From Actinomycetes bacterium (GTDB taxonomy: Bacteria; Actinomycetota; Acidimicrobiia; Acidimicrobiales; Bog-793): a DNA stretch of 37,799 nt. Of the stretch, positions 1 to 7,940 are shown in pieces. The notes beneath the pieces are model-generated. The model did no database searches. It had not been told where the DNA came from and saw only the letters and a program-made list of their open reading frames with translations. A program made the translations under genes and the position numbers. The DNA lies in the NCBI GenBank assembly GCA_021797795.1, contig JAJZZB010000014.1, positions 1-37,799 of the forward strand. The letters are read 5' to 3'. Positions within the stretch are counted from its first letter, which is position 1. Every line of letters begins with the position of its first letter.

Positions 1-9
1 TTCCGATCT
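1..9. other. Residual Illumina adapter sequence at contig end
   Basis: The first nine bases, TTCCGATCT, are identical to the 3' end of the standard Illumina adapter arm (GCTCTTCCGATCT). They create an in-frame TAA at 9-11 directly before an otherwise open aminotransferase reading frame, so the biological sequence probably begins at about position 10. The match is visible; that it is an artefact is inference, but its position at the exact contig end supports it. Confidence 0.8.
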
Positions 10-11
10 AA

Positions 12-203
12 GAGGAGCTGCTCACCGAGGCCGGCGTGGCCTGCGCACCCGGCACCGCCTTCGGTCGGGCAGGGGAGGGGTACCTGCGCCTTTCCTACGC
101 CAACTCGGTCGAGAACCTCGAGGCAGCGCTCGCTGCCATCGCCGCCTTCGTCGAGCGGTTGGCGGACCGGGCCCCGGCGGGGGCCAGCACGCCCGTCAGC
201 TGA
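12..203 (+). CDS. Class I/II aminotransferase, C-terminal fragment (partial)
   Basis: About 63 codons remain, ending at TGA 201-203. The peptide contains a motif around AFGRAGEGYLRLSYANS followed by a helix of the type ENLEAALAAIAAF, which is the usual C-terminal end of fold-type I PLP aminotransferases (aspartate aminotransferase family). There the conserved Arg (R of YLRLSYA) binds the substrate carboxylate. The catalytic lysine and PLP-binding part lie outside the window. The gene is cut by the contig end, with adapter bases joined to it, so substrate and start cannot be judged. It is convergent with the CBS gene, 22 bp away. Confidence 0.75.
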   Translation, partial: EELLTEAGVACAPGTAFGRAGEGYLRLSYANSVENLEAALAAIAAFVERLADRAPAGASTPVS

Positions 204-225
204 GCGGGGCTGCCTCTGTCGGTCC

Positions 226-678
226 TCAGCCGAAAAGGGCGCCCGGGTGCTCCGCCAGCTCGCTGTTGCGCTCCTCGGTCTCGAGGGCCTCGATGAGCAG
301 AGGTCGGAGCAGCTCGTGCACCGAGAGCAGCCCGACGACCTCGCCGTCGGGATCGCGCACCGGCAGGTGGCAGATCCCCTCGTCGATCAACCGGTAGACC
401 GCCTCGTGGACGAGATCGTCGGTCCTCACCGATACGACGCCCCTCGTCATGAGCCGCCCGGCGGTGACGTGCTCGAGGTCGGAGCCCTGTGCCAGCTCGG
501 CGACGACGTCGCGGGCCGAGACGATGCCGAGCAGCCGTCCCGGCTGGCCGACGAGGACAGCGCCGACCGACTCGGCCCACATCAGCTTGGAGACCTGCTG
601 CAGGCTGTCGCCGGGATCGACGTAGACGGGGGCGGTCCGGCCGATCAGGTCCACCTTGTCCCAGGCTGTGACAGTCAT
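226..678 (-). CDS. CBS-domain-pair protein (Hrp1-like)
   Basis: The 150-residue protein is a stand-alone Bateman module: CBS1 at roughly residues 10-60 (LLGIVSARDVV) and CBS2 at roughly 74-130 (VVGLLSVHELL), each with the expected strand-turn-Asp/His pattern. Such modules bind adenine nucleotides. The size and layout resemble mycobacterial hypoxic response protein 1 (Rv2626c, 143 aa), a strongly DosR-induced protein of uncertain biochemistry; orthology is not claimed. The ATG is preceded by a good AAGGAG at about 6 bp. A perfect DosR-like box (744-757) lies 65 bp upstream, inside the 3' end of the preceding TrkA-N gene, so it probably has its own inducible promoter and may also be read from the upstream operon. 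Confidence 0.85.
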   Translation of the reverse strand: MTVTAWDKVDLIGRTAPVYVDPGDSLQQVSKLMWAESVGAVLVGQPGRLLGIVSARDVVAELAQGSDLEHVTAGRLMTRGVVSVRTDDLVHEAVYRLIDEGICHLPVRDPDGEVVGLLSVHELLRPLLIEALETEERNSELAEHPGALFG

Positions 679-740
679 GCTCGCTCCTTTGGCCGCCCCA
701 CGGGCGTCACCGCGATCGAACCAGCAGCGCCCGGGCGCCG

Positions 741-1163
741 TTAGGGCCGAAGGTCCCGATGCACCCTCGCCGCCGGCTCCCCGACGAGCGCGGCGAGAGC
801 GGCCGGCCAGGAGAGGGCGGCGTCGACCCCCCAGGCGTCGTCGAAGAGCCAGAGGTTCGTGTCGTCGTTCACCCGGGCGACGGTCCGGGGGAGCTCCAGG
901 TGCCGCTTGGCGACGAAGCAGACGAGCAGGTTCTCCTCGTCCCGCGGCGTGCAGGCGACGAGGACGTCGGCGCGAAGGGCGCCGGCCGCCTCGAGCACCT
1001 CGGACACGCAGGCGTTCCCGGTGACCACGCGGTGCCCCGCCGCCGTGAGCTCCGCCGCCCGGGCACGGTCCTGCTCGACGATGACGGTCTCGTGGCCTGC
1101 CGACTGGAGGGCTCGGGCCACCTGCTCACCGACGAGCCCGCCGCCGGCGACGATCGCCCTCAC
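741..1163 (-). CDS. TrkA-N (RCK_N) domain protein, NAD-binding
   Basis: A 140-residue protein formed almost entirely by one Rossmann RCK_N domain. It has the glycine motif GGGLVG at residues 7-12, an acidic strand end (IVEQD) and the typical LVACTPRDEENLLVC segment. Such proteins bind NAD(H) or ATP and gate potassium uptake (Trk/Ktr) channels. There is no RCK_C half, so it is shorter than full TrkA (about 220 aa per RCK unit). The start overlaps the previous gene's stop by 4 bp (ATGA), so it is translationally coupled to the neighbouring TrkA. Two adjacent TrkA-like genes recall CeoB/CeoC (Rv2691/Rv2692) of mycobacteria. No TrkH/KtrB channel is visible here. Confidence 0.85.
   Translation of the reverse strand: MRAIVAGGGLVGEQVARALQSAGHETVIVEQDRARAAELTAAGHRVVTGNACVSEVLEAAGALRADVLVACTPRDEENLLVCFVAKRHLELPRTVARVNDDTNLWLFDDAWGVDAALSWPAALAALVGEPAARVHRDLRP
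744..757 (-). promoter_or_regulatory. DosR/DevR-like box upstream of the CBS gene
   Basis: On the minus strand the bases are GGGACCTTCGGCCC, a full match to the 14-bp DosR pattern GGGnCnnnnGnCCC. It overlaps the last codons of the TrkA-N gene and sits 65 bp before the CBS start. The identical sequence recurs at 9392-9405 and 28739-28752, and near-identical ones at 4688, 28695 and 36683. Confidence 0.7.
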
Positions 1164-1816
1164 GTCAACCTCCCTCCGAGGAAGCCGCGCAGGCGCTCGA
1201 GCGAGCCGGCGGCGACGACGAAGCTGACGAGATCGCCGTTGCGCAGCCTGGAGCCGGGAGCAGGGATGAGGGAGTGGCCGGCCCGGGTCACCTCCACGAC
1301 CTGGATCTCGCCCGCCACGTCGAGCTCGTGGACGTGGCGGCCGGCGAGGTAGTCGGGGACCCCTGAGCGGACGAGGAGCGACTCACCGTTGCCGAAGGTG
1401 TGCTCGGGCTCGAGCCGCCGGTGGCGCAGCATCCGGTGGACCCGGTCGACGGTCATCCTCACCGAGGTCACCATGGCGAGGCCGAGGTCGGCGCAGACGG
1501 GGGCGGCGTCGGTGTCGTGCAGGCGGCCGACGACGTGTGGGACCCGGTAGCGCTCGCGGGCGATCCTCATGATGACGACGTTCAGGCTGTCGTTCCCGCT
1601 GAGCGCCGCCAGGGCGTCGGTTCGGTCGATGCCGGCCTTCTCGAGCGCCTCGGTGTGCATGCCGTCGGCGTGGACGAAGCGTCCCCTGAACCGGGGAGGC
1701 AGCCGGAGGCGGGCTGCCGGGTCGACGTCGATCACCCCCACCGTGTCACCTTCGATGTCGAGACGATGGGCGAGGGCGGCCCCGGCACGCCCGCAGCCGA
1801 TGATGACCACCTGCAT
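1160..1816 (-). CDS. TrkA-type potassium uptake regulatory protein (RCK_N + RCK_C)
   Basis: The 218-residue protein starts MQVVIIGCGRAG, with the glycine motif GCGRAG at residues 7-12 and the acidic IDVDP at the end of strand 2. An RCK_C-like part follows from about residue 138 (strand-rich, ending with the LRNGDLVSFVV signature). This is a complete one-unit TrkA as in CeoB/CeoC. The ATG was chosen over the longer in-frame extension because it has a GAGGAGG Shine-Dalgarno sequence immediately upstream and overlaps the P-type ATPase stop by one base (TGATG). It is the middle gene of a three-gene minus-strand operon with the ATPase and the TrkA-N protein. Role: cytoplasmic regulator of K+ transport; the partner channel is not in the window. 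Confidence 0.88.
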   Translation of the reverse strand: MQVVIIGCGRAGAALAHRLDIEGDTVGVIDVDPAARLRLPPRFRGRFVHADGMHTEALEKAGIDRTDALAALSGNDSLNVVIMRIARERYRVPHVVGRLHDTDAAPVCADLGLAMVTSVRMTVDRVHRMLRHRRLEPEHTFGNGESLLVRSGVPDYLAGRHVHELDVAGEIQVVEVTRAGHSLIPAPGSRLRNGDLVSFVVAAGSLERLRGFLGGRLT

Positions 1817-4620
1817 CACTCCTCCTCGGCTCGTGGCACCCGCCGGCGGAGCGCCCACTTGCGGATCTCGTCGGCCACGAGGAGCAGCGCCCCGAAGCCG
1901 ACGAGCACGGTCCAGTCCGACCACCTGAGAGGCGCGGTGTGGAAGAGGGCCTCGAGCGGCGGGGCGTAGCTCACCGCTGCCATGAGGCCGATCGCGACGA
2001 AGCCGGCGAGCAGCAACGGGACGTTCGAGAGGATGCCGACGCGAAGAAGGCTCTCACGGTCCGTCCGCACCGCGAAGCTGTTGAAGAACTGGCTGACGAC
2101 GATACCGGCCTGGGTCATCGTGAGCGCCTCCCGGTAGGTCGCGGTGTCGTAGGTGAAGGCGTCGAAGGGCAGGTGGGCCGAGTGGACGCGCCAGAAGAAG
2201 GCGGTCACCACGCCGGCCGACTGGATGGCGCCGAGGAAGCAGAAACGGCGGACGAGGTCGGCGGAGAAGAGCCGCTCGCGGGCTGGCCGGGGAGGGCGCG
2301 CCATCACGCCCGGCTCCGGCCGCTCGGCTCCGAGGGCGAGCGCCGGCATGACGTCGGAGCCGAGGTCGATGGCGAGCACCTGCAGGGCGGAGAGGGGGAC
2401 GAGGGGGAAGCCGACGAAGGCGGCGACGAGGATCGGGGTGAGCTCGGCCAGGTTGTGGCTGAACAGGTAGACGAGGAAGCGCCGGATGTTCTGGTAGACC
2501 GCCCGGCCGAGCTCGATGGCCACCCCGATCGAGGCGAAGGAGTCGTCGAGGAGGACCATGACGGCTGCCGCCCGGGCGACATCGGTCCCGCCCTCGCCCA
2601 TGGCGACGCCGATGCTCGCGGCCTTGAGTGCCGGGGCGTCGTTCGCCCCGTCGCCCGTGACGGCGACGATCTCACCGCTCCTCTCGAGCGTCGTCACGAC
2701 GCGCAGCTTGTGCTCGGGCCGCACCCCGGCGAAGATCAGCTGCTCGCGGCCGGCGAGCAGCGCGCTGAGCGCCTCCTCGTCGAGGCCGTCGAGCTCCCCG
2801 CCGGTGACGACGCGTGCCGGTCCGGGGCCGACGATGCCCACCCGGCGGGCCACGGCCTCGGCGGTGAGCCCGTAGTCGCCCGTGACCATGAGGATGCGGA
2901 TGCCGGCCCGGTGGCAGGTGGCGACGGCGGCGGCGACCTCGGGCCGGGGAGGGTCGGCCATGGCGATGAGCCCCTCGAAGACGAGGTCCTCCTCCACCTC
3001 CTCGGCGCGATAGCGGCGAGCGGGGAGCCGCCTCGTCGCGACGGCGAGCACTCTGAGCGCCCGGCGCGCCATGTCGTCGTTGGCGCGCTCGATCTCCCGC
3101 CTCGCCTCGAGGTCGAGCGCCGCCTCGCCATGCTCCCGGCGCACCGCCCGGCAGCGCTCGAGCACGGCCTGCGGGGAGCCCTTCACGTAGGCGACGAGGC
3201 CGTCCGGGGCGGGATAGACCGTCGTCATCAGCTTGCGGTCGGGGTCGAAGGGGAACGTGGCCCGCCTGGCGGCGGCCTCGCTCCCGCTCGGGGCGACTCC
3301 CGCCTTGCGGGCCGCCACGAGGATCGCGCCCTCGGTCGTGTCGCCGAGCACCCGCCAGCCCTCGCCCCCGGTGGGGGGGACGAGCCGGGCATCGCAGCAG
3401 AGCGCCGCCGCCCTCAGCAGGCCTTCGAGGGCCGGCGCGTCCTCGACCTGGCCGGAGGGCTCGTAGCCGACGCCGCTCACGGCATGGACGCGGCCGTCGC
3501 GGACGATCTCCTGCACGGTCATCTCCGCCTTGGTCAGCGTCCCCGTCTTGTCGGTGCAGATGACGGTGGTCGACCCGAGCGCCTCGACGGCCGCCAGGCG
3601 CTTCACGAGCGCCTGGCGGCGCGCCATCCTCCGCACGCCGATGGCGAGCGAGACCGACAGCGTCGCCGGCAGCCCCTCGGGGACGAGGGCGACCATCACC
3701 CCGAGGGCGAAGAGGAAGGACAGCACGAAGGCGCTTCCCGACACGAGGCGGAGGGCGAACAGCAGGGCCCCGGCCGCGATGGCGATGGCGCCGACCCGCT
3801 TGGCCATGTCGGACACCTGCCGCTGGAGCGGGCTCTGCTCGGGTGGCATGCCGGCCGTCAAGCGGTAGATCCTCCCGAACTCGGTGGACAGCCCGGTGGC
3901 GAAGACGAGCGCCCGAGCCGTCCCGCTCACGACGGCCGTGCCCATGTAGACGCAGTTGCGGGCATCGAGCAGCCCGGTCCCGGGTGCCATCGCCTCGGTC
4001 ACGCGGGAGACCGGCTGGCTCTCGCCGGTGAGGGTGGCCATCTCCACCGCCAGGGCGTTGGCCTCGATCAGTCGGCAGTCCGCCGAGACGACGTCGCCCG
4101 GCTCGAGGACCACGAGGTCGCCCGGGACGAGCTCCTCGGCGGGGACGGCCGTGAGCTCACCGTCGCGCACGACGCGGGCGGTGCGGGGGATGAGTGCCTG
4201 CAGCGCCTCGGCCGTGCGCTCGGCCGAGTGCTCCTGGGCGAAGCCGATGAGGGCGTTCAGGACCACCACCCCGAGGATGGCGACGGCGAGCTCGAGCTCC
4301 GCCGGGTCCCGCGACGTGCTCAGCAGGTAGCTCGCCGTCGTGAGAGCCGAGGCGATCACGAGGAGGATGGCGAACATGTTGGTGAGCTGCGCGCCGAGCT
4401 CGGCGAGGACGCTTCTGCGCGGGGCCGGGGGAAGGGCGTTCGGCCCGGTCTCCTTGCGCCGCCTCGCCGCCTCGCTCCCGCTCAGCCCGCGGCGTGAGCT
4501 GCCGAGGGACGAAAGCGCCGCCCTCGCGTCGAGGACCACGATCGGCTCGTGCGCCCCGGCGTCCTCCTCGACCTCGGGGCGTGTGCCACCCGCCGGCCGG
4601 GAGATGGTCGGTGTGCTCAC
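1816..4620 (-). CDS. P-type cation-transporting ATPase (type II, CtpF-like)
   Basis: About 934 residues. In order: an N-terminal cation-ATPase domain, actuator loop with LTGES (TGES at 198-201), PEGLP in a membrane helix as in type II Ca2+/Na+,K+-like pumps, the phosphorylation motif CTDKTGTLT (Asp357), the nucleotide domain, the hinge motif TGDGANDAP near residue 650, and a C-terminal block of about six membrane helices. It is complete and full length. Mycobacterial CtpF (Rv1997) is a DosR-regulon member of this type. The GTG at 4620 is preferred: the longer frame from the GTG at 4701 would begin inside the DosR-like box at 4688-4701 and has an unnatural proline/arginine-rich leader. The box then sits 67 bp upstream, the same spacing as for the CBS gene. 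The transported ion cannot be assigned. Confidence 0.92.
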   Translation of the reverse strand: MSTPTISRPAGGTRPEVEEDAGAHEPIVVLDARAALSSLGSSRRGLSGSEAARRRKETGPNALPPAPRRSVLAELGAQLTNMFAILLVIASALTTASYLLSTSRDPAELELAVAILGVVVLNALIGFAQEHSAERTAEALQALIPRTARVVRDGELTAVPAEELVPGDLVVLEPGDVVSADCRLIEANALAVEMATLTGESQPVSRVTEAMAPGTGLLDARNCVYMGTAVVSGTARALVFATGLSTEFGRIYRLTAGMPPEQSPLQRQVSDMAKRVGAIAIAAGALLFALRLVSGSAFVLSFLFALGVMVALVPEGLPATLSVSLAIGVRRMARRQALVKRLAAVEALGSTTVICTDKTGTLTKAEMTVQEIVRDGRVHAVSGVGYEPSGQVEDAPALEGLLRAAALCCDARLVPPTGGEGWRVLGDTTEGAILVAARKAGVAPSGSEAAARRATFPFDPDRKLMTTVYPAPDGLVAYVKGSPQAVLERCRAVRREHGEAALDLEARREIERANDDMARRALRVLAVATRRLPARRYRAEEVEEDLVFEGLIAMADPPRPEVAAAVATCHRAGIRILMVTGDYGLTAEAVARRVGIVGPGPARVVTGGELDGLDEEALSALLAGREQLIFAGVRPEHKLRVVTTLERSGEIVAVTGDGANDAPALKAASIGVAMGEGGTDVARAAAVMVLLDDSFASIGVAIELGRAVYQNIRRFLVYLFSHNLAELTPILVAAFVGFPLVPLSALQVLAIDLGSDVMPALALGAERPEPGVMARPPRPARERLFSADLVRRFCFLGAIQSAGVVTAFFWRVHSAHLPFDAFTYDTATYREALTMTQAGIVVSQFFNSFAVRTDRESLLRVGILSNVPLLLAGFVAIGLMAAVSYAPPLEALFHTAPLRWSDWTVLVGFGALLLVADEIRKWALRRRVPRAEEE

Positions 4621-4687
4621 CGCCCGCCGAGCCGGCGCCGGCACGTGCCCATGGGCACAGCGTCGGATCGTCGGCGGCGCACGGCAA

Positions 4688-4701
4688 GGGCCGAAGGTCA
4701 C
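4688..4701. promoter_or_regulatory. DosR/DevR-like box between P-type ATPase and GNAT genes
   Basis: Plus-strand GGGCCGAAGGTCAC matches GGGnCnnnnGnCCC with one mismatch (A at position 13) and contains the recurrent core GGGCCGAAGG. It lies 67 bp before the ATPase start (4620, minus) and 31 bp before the GNAT start (4733, plus), so it could serve either or both divergent genes. Confidence 0.6.
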
Positions 4702-4732
4702 GAGGCCGGTGCGTCGCGGGCATCATGGACCG

Positions 4733-5268
4733 ATGAGCGGCGAGGTGGAGATCGGCGAGGTCCGGCCCGAGGAGTGCGATGCCGCCGGCGAGGTCGTCGT
4801 GGCGGCCTACTCGATGCTGCCCGGCGGCCACCTCTCGGCCGAGTACGCCGCCGAGCTCGCCGACGTGCGGCGCCGCCGACGTGGCGCCACCGTGCTCGTC
4901 GCGCGGGACGGTGACGCCGTCGTCGGCTGCGTGACGCTTGTGACCGACGCCTCGTCGCCGTGGGCGGAGCTGGTCGAGCCGGGCGAGTCGGCGATCCGCA
5001 TGCTGGCGGTCGCCCCGGGCTCCCAGGGCGGCGGGTGGGTCGTCTGCTCGTCGAGGCCTGCCTCGAGCGGGCGGCGGCGAACGGCTCTGCCGCCGTCGTC
5101 CTGCACTCCACCCCGTGGATGACCGTGGCGCATCACCTCTACGAGCGGACCGGGTTCGCCCGCCTCCCCGAGCGGGACTTCTTCCCGGTCCCGGAGGTGC
5201 CGCTCATGGCCTTCCACCTGTCGCTTCCCCCCGCACGCGCCGCACGCCGTCCCGAGAGGCGTCTCTAG
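4733..5268 (+). CDS. GNAT-family N-acetyltransferase (single-base frameshift)
   Basis: Two overlapping frames give one GNAT protein of about 178 residues. The first starts MSGEVEIGEVRPEECDAAGE and runs through the core (AIRMLAVAPGSQGG). The second continues with VGRLLVEACLERAA and ends at TAG 5266-5268, with the late motif HHLYERTGFARL. The acetyl-CoA loop (Q/R-x-x-G-x-G/A) is broken at about 5033. One extra G in the GGG run at 5033-5035 would restore QGGGVGRLL exactly. The gene is therefore either recently inactivated or intact with a sequencing deletion. The substrate is unknown. It is divergent from the P-type ATPase, with a DosR-like box between. Confidence 0.75.
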
Positions 5269-5334
5269 GGTGGTCGGGGCTCCCCGGCGCGCCGGGACCG
5301 ACAGGGCGCCCGCGAGCAAGGGAGGCGACGACCG

Positions 5335-6303
5335 ATGGAGTATGCACGGCTCGGCCACACGGGGCTCGAGGTATCGAGGATCTGCCTCGGCTGCATGAGC
5401 TTCGGCGACCCCGGCCGCGGGAACCACTCCTGGACCATCGGGGAGGACGCCGCCCGCCCGATCATCCGGCAGGCGCTCGAGGCCGGGATCAACTTCTTCG
5501 ACACCGCCAACGTCTACTCGGGGGGCTCGAGCGAGGAGATCGTCGGGAGGGCGCTCTCGAGCTTCGCCCGGCGCGACGAGATCGTCCTGGCGACCAAGGT
5601 GCACGGCCGCATGCGCGAGGGGCCGAACGGCCAGGGCCTCTCCCGCAAGGCGATCCTGTCCGAGATCGACCACAGCCTGCGCCGATTGGGTACCGATCAC
5701 GTCGACCTGTACCAGATCCACCGTTTCGACCCCCGCACGCCGATCGAGGAGACGGTGGAGGCCCTGCACGACGTCGTGAAGGCCGGCAAGGCACGCTACG
5801 TCGGGGCGTCGTCGATGTACGCCTGGCAGTTCCAGAAGATGCTGCACGTCGCCGAGCAGCACGGCTTTACCCGCTTTGTCTCGATGCAGGACCACTACAA
5901 CCTCCTCTACCGTGAGGAGGAGCGGGAGATGCTGCCGCTGTGCTCGTCCGAGGGCATCGGGGTGATCCCCTGGAGCCCGCTCGCCCGGGGGCGTCTCACG
6001 AGGTCGTGGGAGGAGACGACCCAGCGGAGCGAGACCGACGAGTTCGGCAAGCGCCTCTACGGGGAAGGCGACCGCGCCGTCGTCGAGAAGGTCGCCGCCA
6101 TCGCCGAGCGCCGTGGTGTGAGCCGGGCGGAGGTGGCGCTCGCCTGGCTGCTCTCCAAGCCGGTCGTGACGGCGCCCATCATCGGGGTCACCAAGCCGGA
6201 GCAGCTCGAGGCCGGCCTCGCCGCCGCCTCGCTCGAGCTCGACCCTTCAGAGGTGGCCGAGCTCGAGGCGCCCTACGAACCCCACGCCATCGCCGGGCAC
6301 TGA
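5335..6303 (+). CDS. Aldo/keto reductase
   Basis: The 322-residue protein is an AKR TIM barrel, closest in look to the YajO/general-stress-69 type. It has an N-terminal EYARLGHTGLEVSRICLGCM signature and the catalytic tetrad: Asp in NFFDTANVYSGG, Tyr in the same segment, Lys in VLATKV and His in DLYQIHRFD. The C-terminal NADPH-binding segment (PIIGVTKPEQLEAGL) is typical. It probably reduces carbonyls with NADPH in the cytoplasm; the substrate is not predictable. ATG with a good AAGGGAGG Shine-Dalgarno. It stands alone, 66 bp after the GNAT gene, and converges on the TetR gene with a 9-bp gap. No DosR-like box precedes it. Confidence 0.92.
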   Translation: MEYARLGHTGLEVSRICLGCMSFGDPGRGNHSWTIGEDAARPIIRQALEAGINFFDTANVYSGGSSEEIVGRALSSFARRDEIVLATKVHGRMREGPNGQGLSRKAILSEIDHSLRRLGTDHVDLYQIHRFDPRTPIEETVEALHDVVKAGKARYVGASSMYAWQFQKMLHVAEQHGFTRFVSMQDHYNLLYREEEREMLPLCSSEGIGVIPWSPLARGRLTRSWEETTQRSETDEFGKRLYGEGDRAVVEKVAAIAERRGVSRAEVALAWLLSKPVVTAPIIGVTKPEQLEAGLAAASLELDPSEVAELEAPYEPHAIAGH

Positions 6304-6312
6304 CGAGCGGCG

Positions 6313-6915
6313 TCAGGTCTCCCGGCGCTGCTCGAGCCCGTCGAGCAGGCACTGCAGCCCGACGGCGAACTGCCTCGGGGTGGTGAACGAGGAGAGCTGC
6401 CTCGCGACGGCGTCGGTCGTCTCCCGGGGGACCCAGCGCTCTCTCGAGGCCTCGAGGGCGGCGAATCCGATGGTGTAGGTCTGGATGGTGGCGAACGCCC
6501 GGCGCGCCGCCCGAGGGGTGAACCCCGCCTGGCGGAGGGAGTCGATCATCGCCTCCATCCTCGCGACCGCGTTGGGCGACGTGAGCGGGTGGCGGAGGAC
6601 GACGCGCAGCGCCGCCGGCTGGCTGACGAGGAACCGGCGGAGCCGCTCGGAGGCCTCGGTGAGAAAGCCGCGGACGTCGTCGGGCCTGGCGCGGGGCTTC
6701 CAGACGTCCGCCAGGAGGCGGTCGACCACCTCGTCGAGGAGGTCGTCCTTGTCCCGGACGTGGCGGTAGAGAGACATGGGGGCGACGCCGAGCTGGGAGG
6801 CGAGGCCCCGGATGGTGAGCTGCTCGTAGTGTCCCGCGCGAACGACGTCGAGCGCCGTCTCGACGATCTGCTCGCGGGAGATGGTCCCCCATGCAGCCCG
6901 GCGTGACGCTGGCAT
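6313..6915 (-). CDS. TetR-family transcriptional regulator
   Basis: A 200-residue protein with an N-terminal TetR helix-turn-helix at residues 13-60 (ISREQIVETALDVV... LTIRGLASQLGVAPMSLYRHV). The C-terminal part resembles the TetR_C ligand-binding domain of tetracycline-repressor-like proteins (LRRFLVSQPAALRVVLRHP). It is divergent from the SDR gene with a 63-bp gap, so regulation of that SDR and of itself is a reasonable guess. No clear dyad operator was seen in the gap. Confidence 0.9.
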   Translation of the reverse strand: MPASRRAAWGTISREQIVETALDVVRAGHYEQLTIRGLASQLGVAPMSLYRHVRDKDDLLDEVVDRLLADVWKPRARPDDVRGFLTEASERLRRFLVSQPAALRVVLRHPLTSPNAVARMEAMIDSLRQAGFTPRAARRAFATIQTYTIGFAALEASRERWVPRETTDAVARQLSSFTTPRQFAVGLQCLLDGLEQRRET

Positions 6916-6978
6916 GGGGCGCGAGCGTAACCAGCCGGGGGGATTCCCGCGGGCGCAGCGCGGCGCCAGGATCCTTCC

Positions 6979-7940
6979 ATGGGCCGGGGCGTCGGAGACG
7001 AGGGGCGCGGGAGCCGGGCCTCCGCCCGCCCGCTGTCGGGCAGCGTGGCGCTCGTCGCGGGCGCCACCCGCGGCGCCGGGAGGGCTATCGCCGTCGAGCT
7101 CGCCCGTGGCGGAGCCTTCGTCTACGCGACCGGGCGGAGCAGCGGGGCGACCGGTCCCTCGGAGATGGACCGGCCCGAGACGATCGAGCAGACCGGCGGG
7201 CTCATGGCGGAGGCAGGGGGGCGGGCGCCGCCCGCGTGGTGGACCATCTCGACCGAGAGGCGGTGGCGGCGCTGGCGTCCGACATCGCCGAGCGGCACGG
7301 CCGCCTCGACGTCCTCGTCAACGACATCTTCGGTGGTGACCGCTATGCACACTTCGGCACGCGGATCTGGGAGCACGACCTCACCGGCGGGCTCCGCATG
7401 CTGCGCATGGGGATCGACACCCATCTCGTCACCCTGGCGGCGATGCTCCCGCTGCTGCTCGCCCGCCCGGGCGGCCTCGTGGTCGAGATGACCGACGGGA
7501 CCGCCGAGTACAACCGCGCCTACCGGAGGGGCGTCGGCATGTACTACGACCTCGTGAAGACCGCCGTGGGCCGCATCACCCTCGGTCTCAGCACCGAGCT
7601 CGAGGGCACGGGCTGCACGGCCGTCGCCGTCACCCCGGGATGGCTGCGCTCCGAGGCCATGCTCGACCACTTCGGGGTCACCGAGGAGAACTGGCGCGAC
7701 GCCATCTCGCTCGAGCCTCACTTCGCCATCTCCGAGTCGCCGAGCTTTGTCGCCCGTGGCGTCGCGACCCTGGCGGCCGATCCGGAGCGGGCCCGTGACA
7801 TGGGGCGGGTGCTCACGAGCGCCGAGCTGGCCGACCGTTACGGCCACACCGACGTCGACGGCTCGGTTCCCGACTGCTGGCGCTACGTGGTCGAGGTGCA
7901 GGATCGGGGCGCGCCGGCGGACGTCACCGGGTACCGCTGA
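6979..7940 (+). CDS. Short-chain dehydrogenase/reductase (single-base frameshift)
   Basis: The N-terminal frame from ATG 6979 carries the Rossmann motif GATRGAGRAIA. The C-terminal frame carries LDVLVNDIF, the catalytic Tyr-x3-Lys (YYDLVKTAVGRI), and VTPGWLRSEAM. The reading frame breaks at a run of six G at 7216-7221; a seventh G restores AEAGGAGAARVVDHLDRE without a gap. The corrected product is about 320 residues, typical for SDRs with an extended C-terminus. NAD(P)-dependent oxidoreductase, substrate unknown. Divergent from the TetR gene. Confidence 0.8.

Noticed and set aside
1939-4497. 852-codon open frame on the plus strand
   Set aside because: It is antisense to the P-type ATPase; its composition (His, Asp, Glu, Gly, Arg rich) is that of a shadow frame.
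5283-5296. Perfect 14-bp palindrome CCCGGCGCGCCGGG before the aldo/keto reductase
   Set aside because: It could be an operator or a terminator of the GNAT gene, but pure-GC palindromes are expected by chance here and nothing else supports a role.
5620-5633. GGGCCGAACGGCCA, a one-mismatch DosR-like box
   Set aside because: It lies inside the aldo/keto reductase coding sequence, far from any start. It shows that loose matches occur by chance in this DNA.
6916-6978. TetR operator between the TetR and SDR genes
   Set aside because: The divergent layout suggests one, but no convincing dyad was found in the 63-bp gap.
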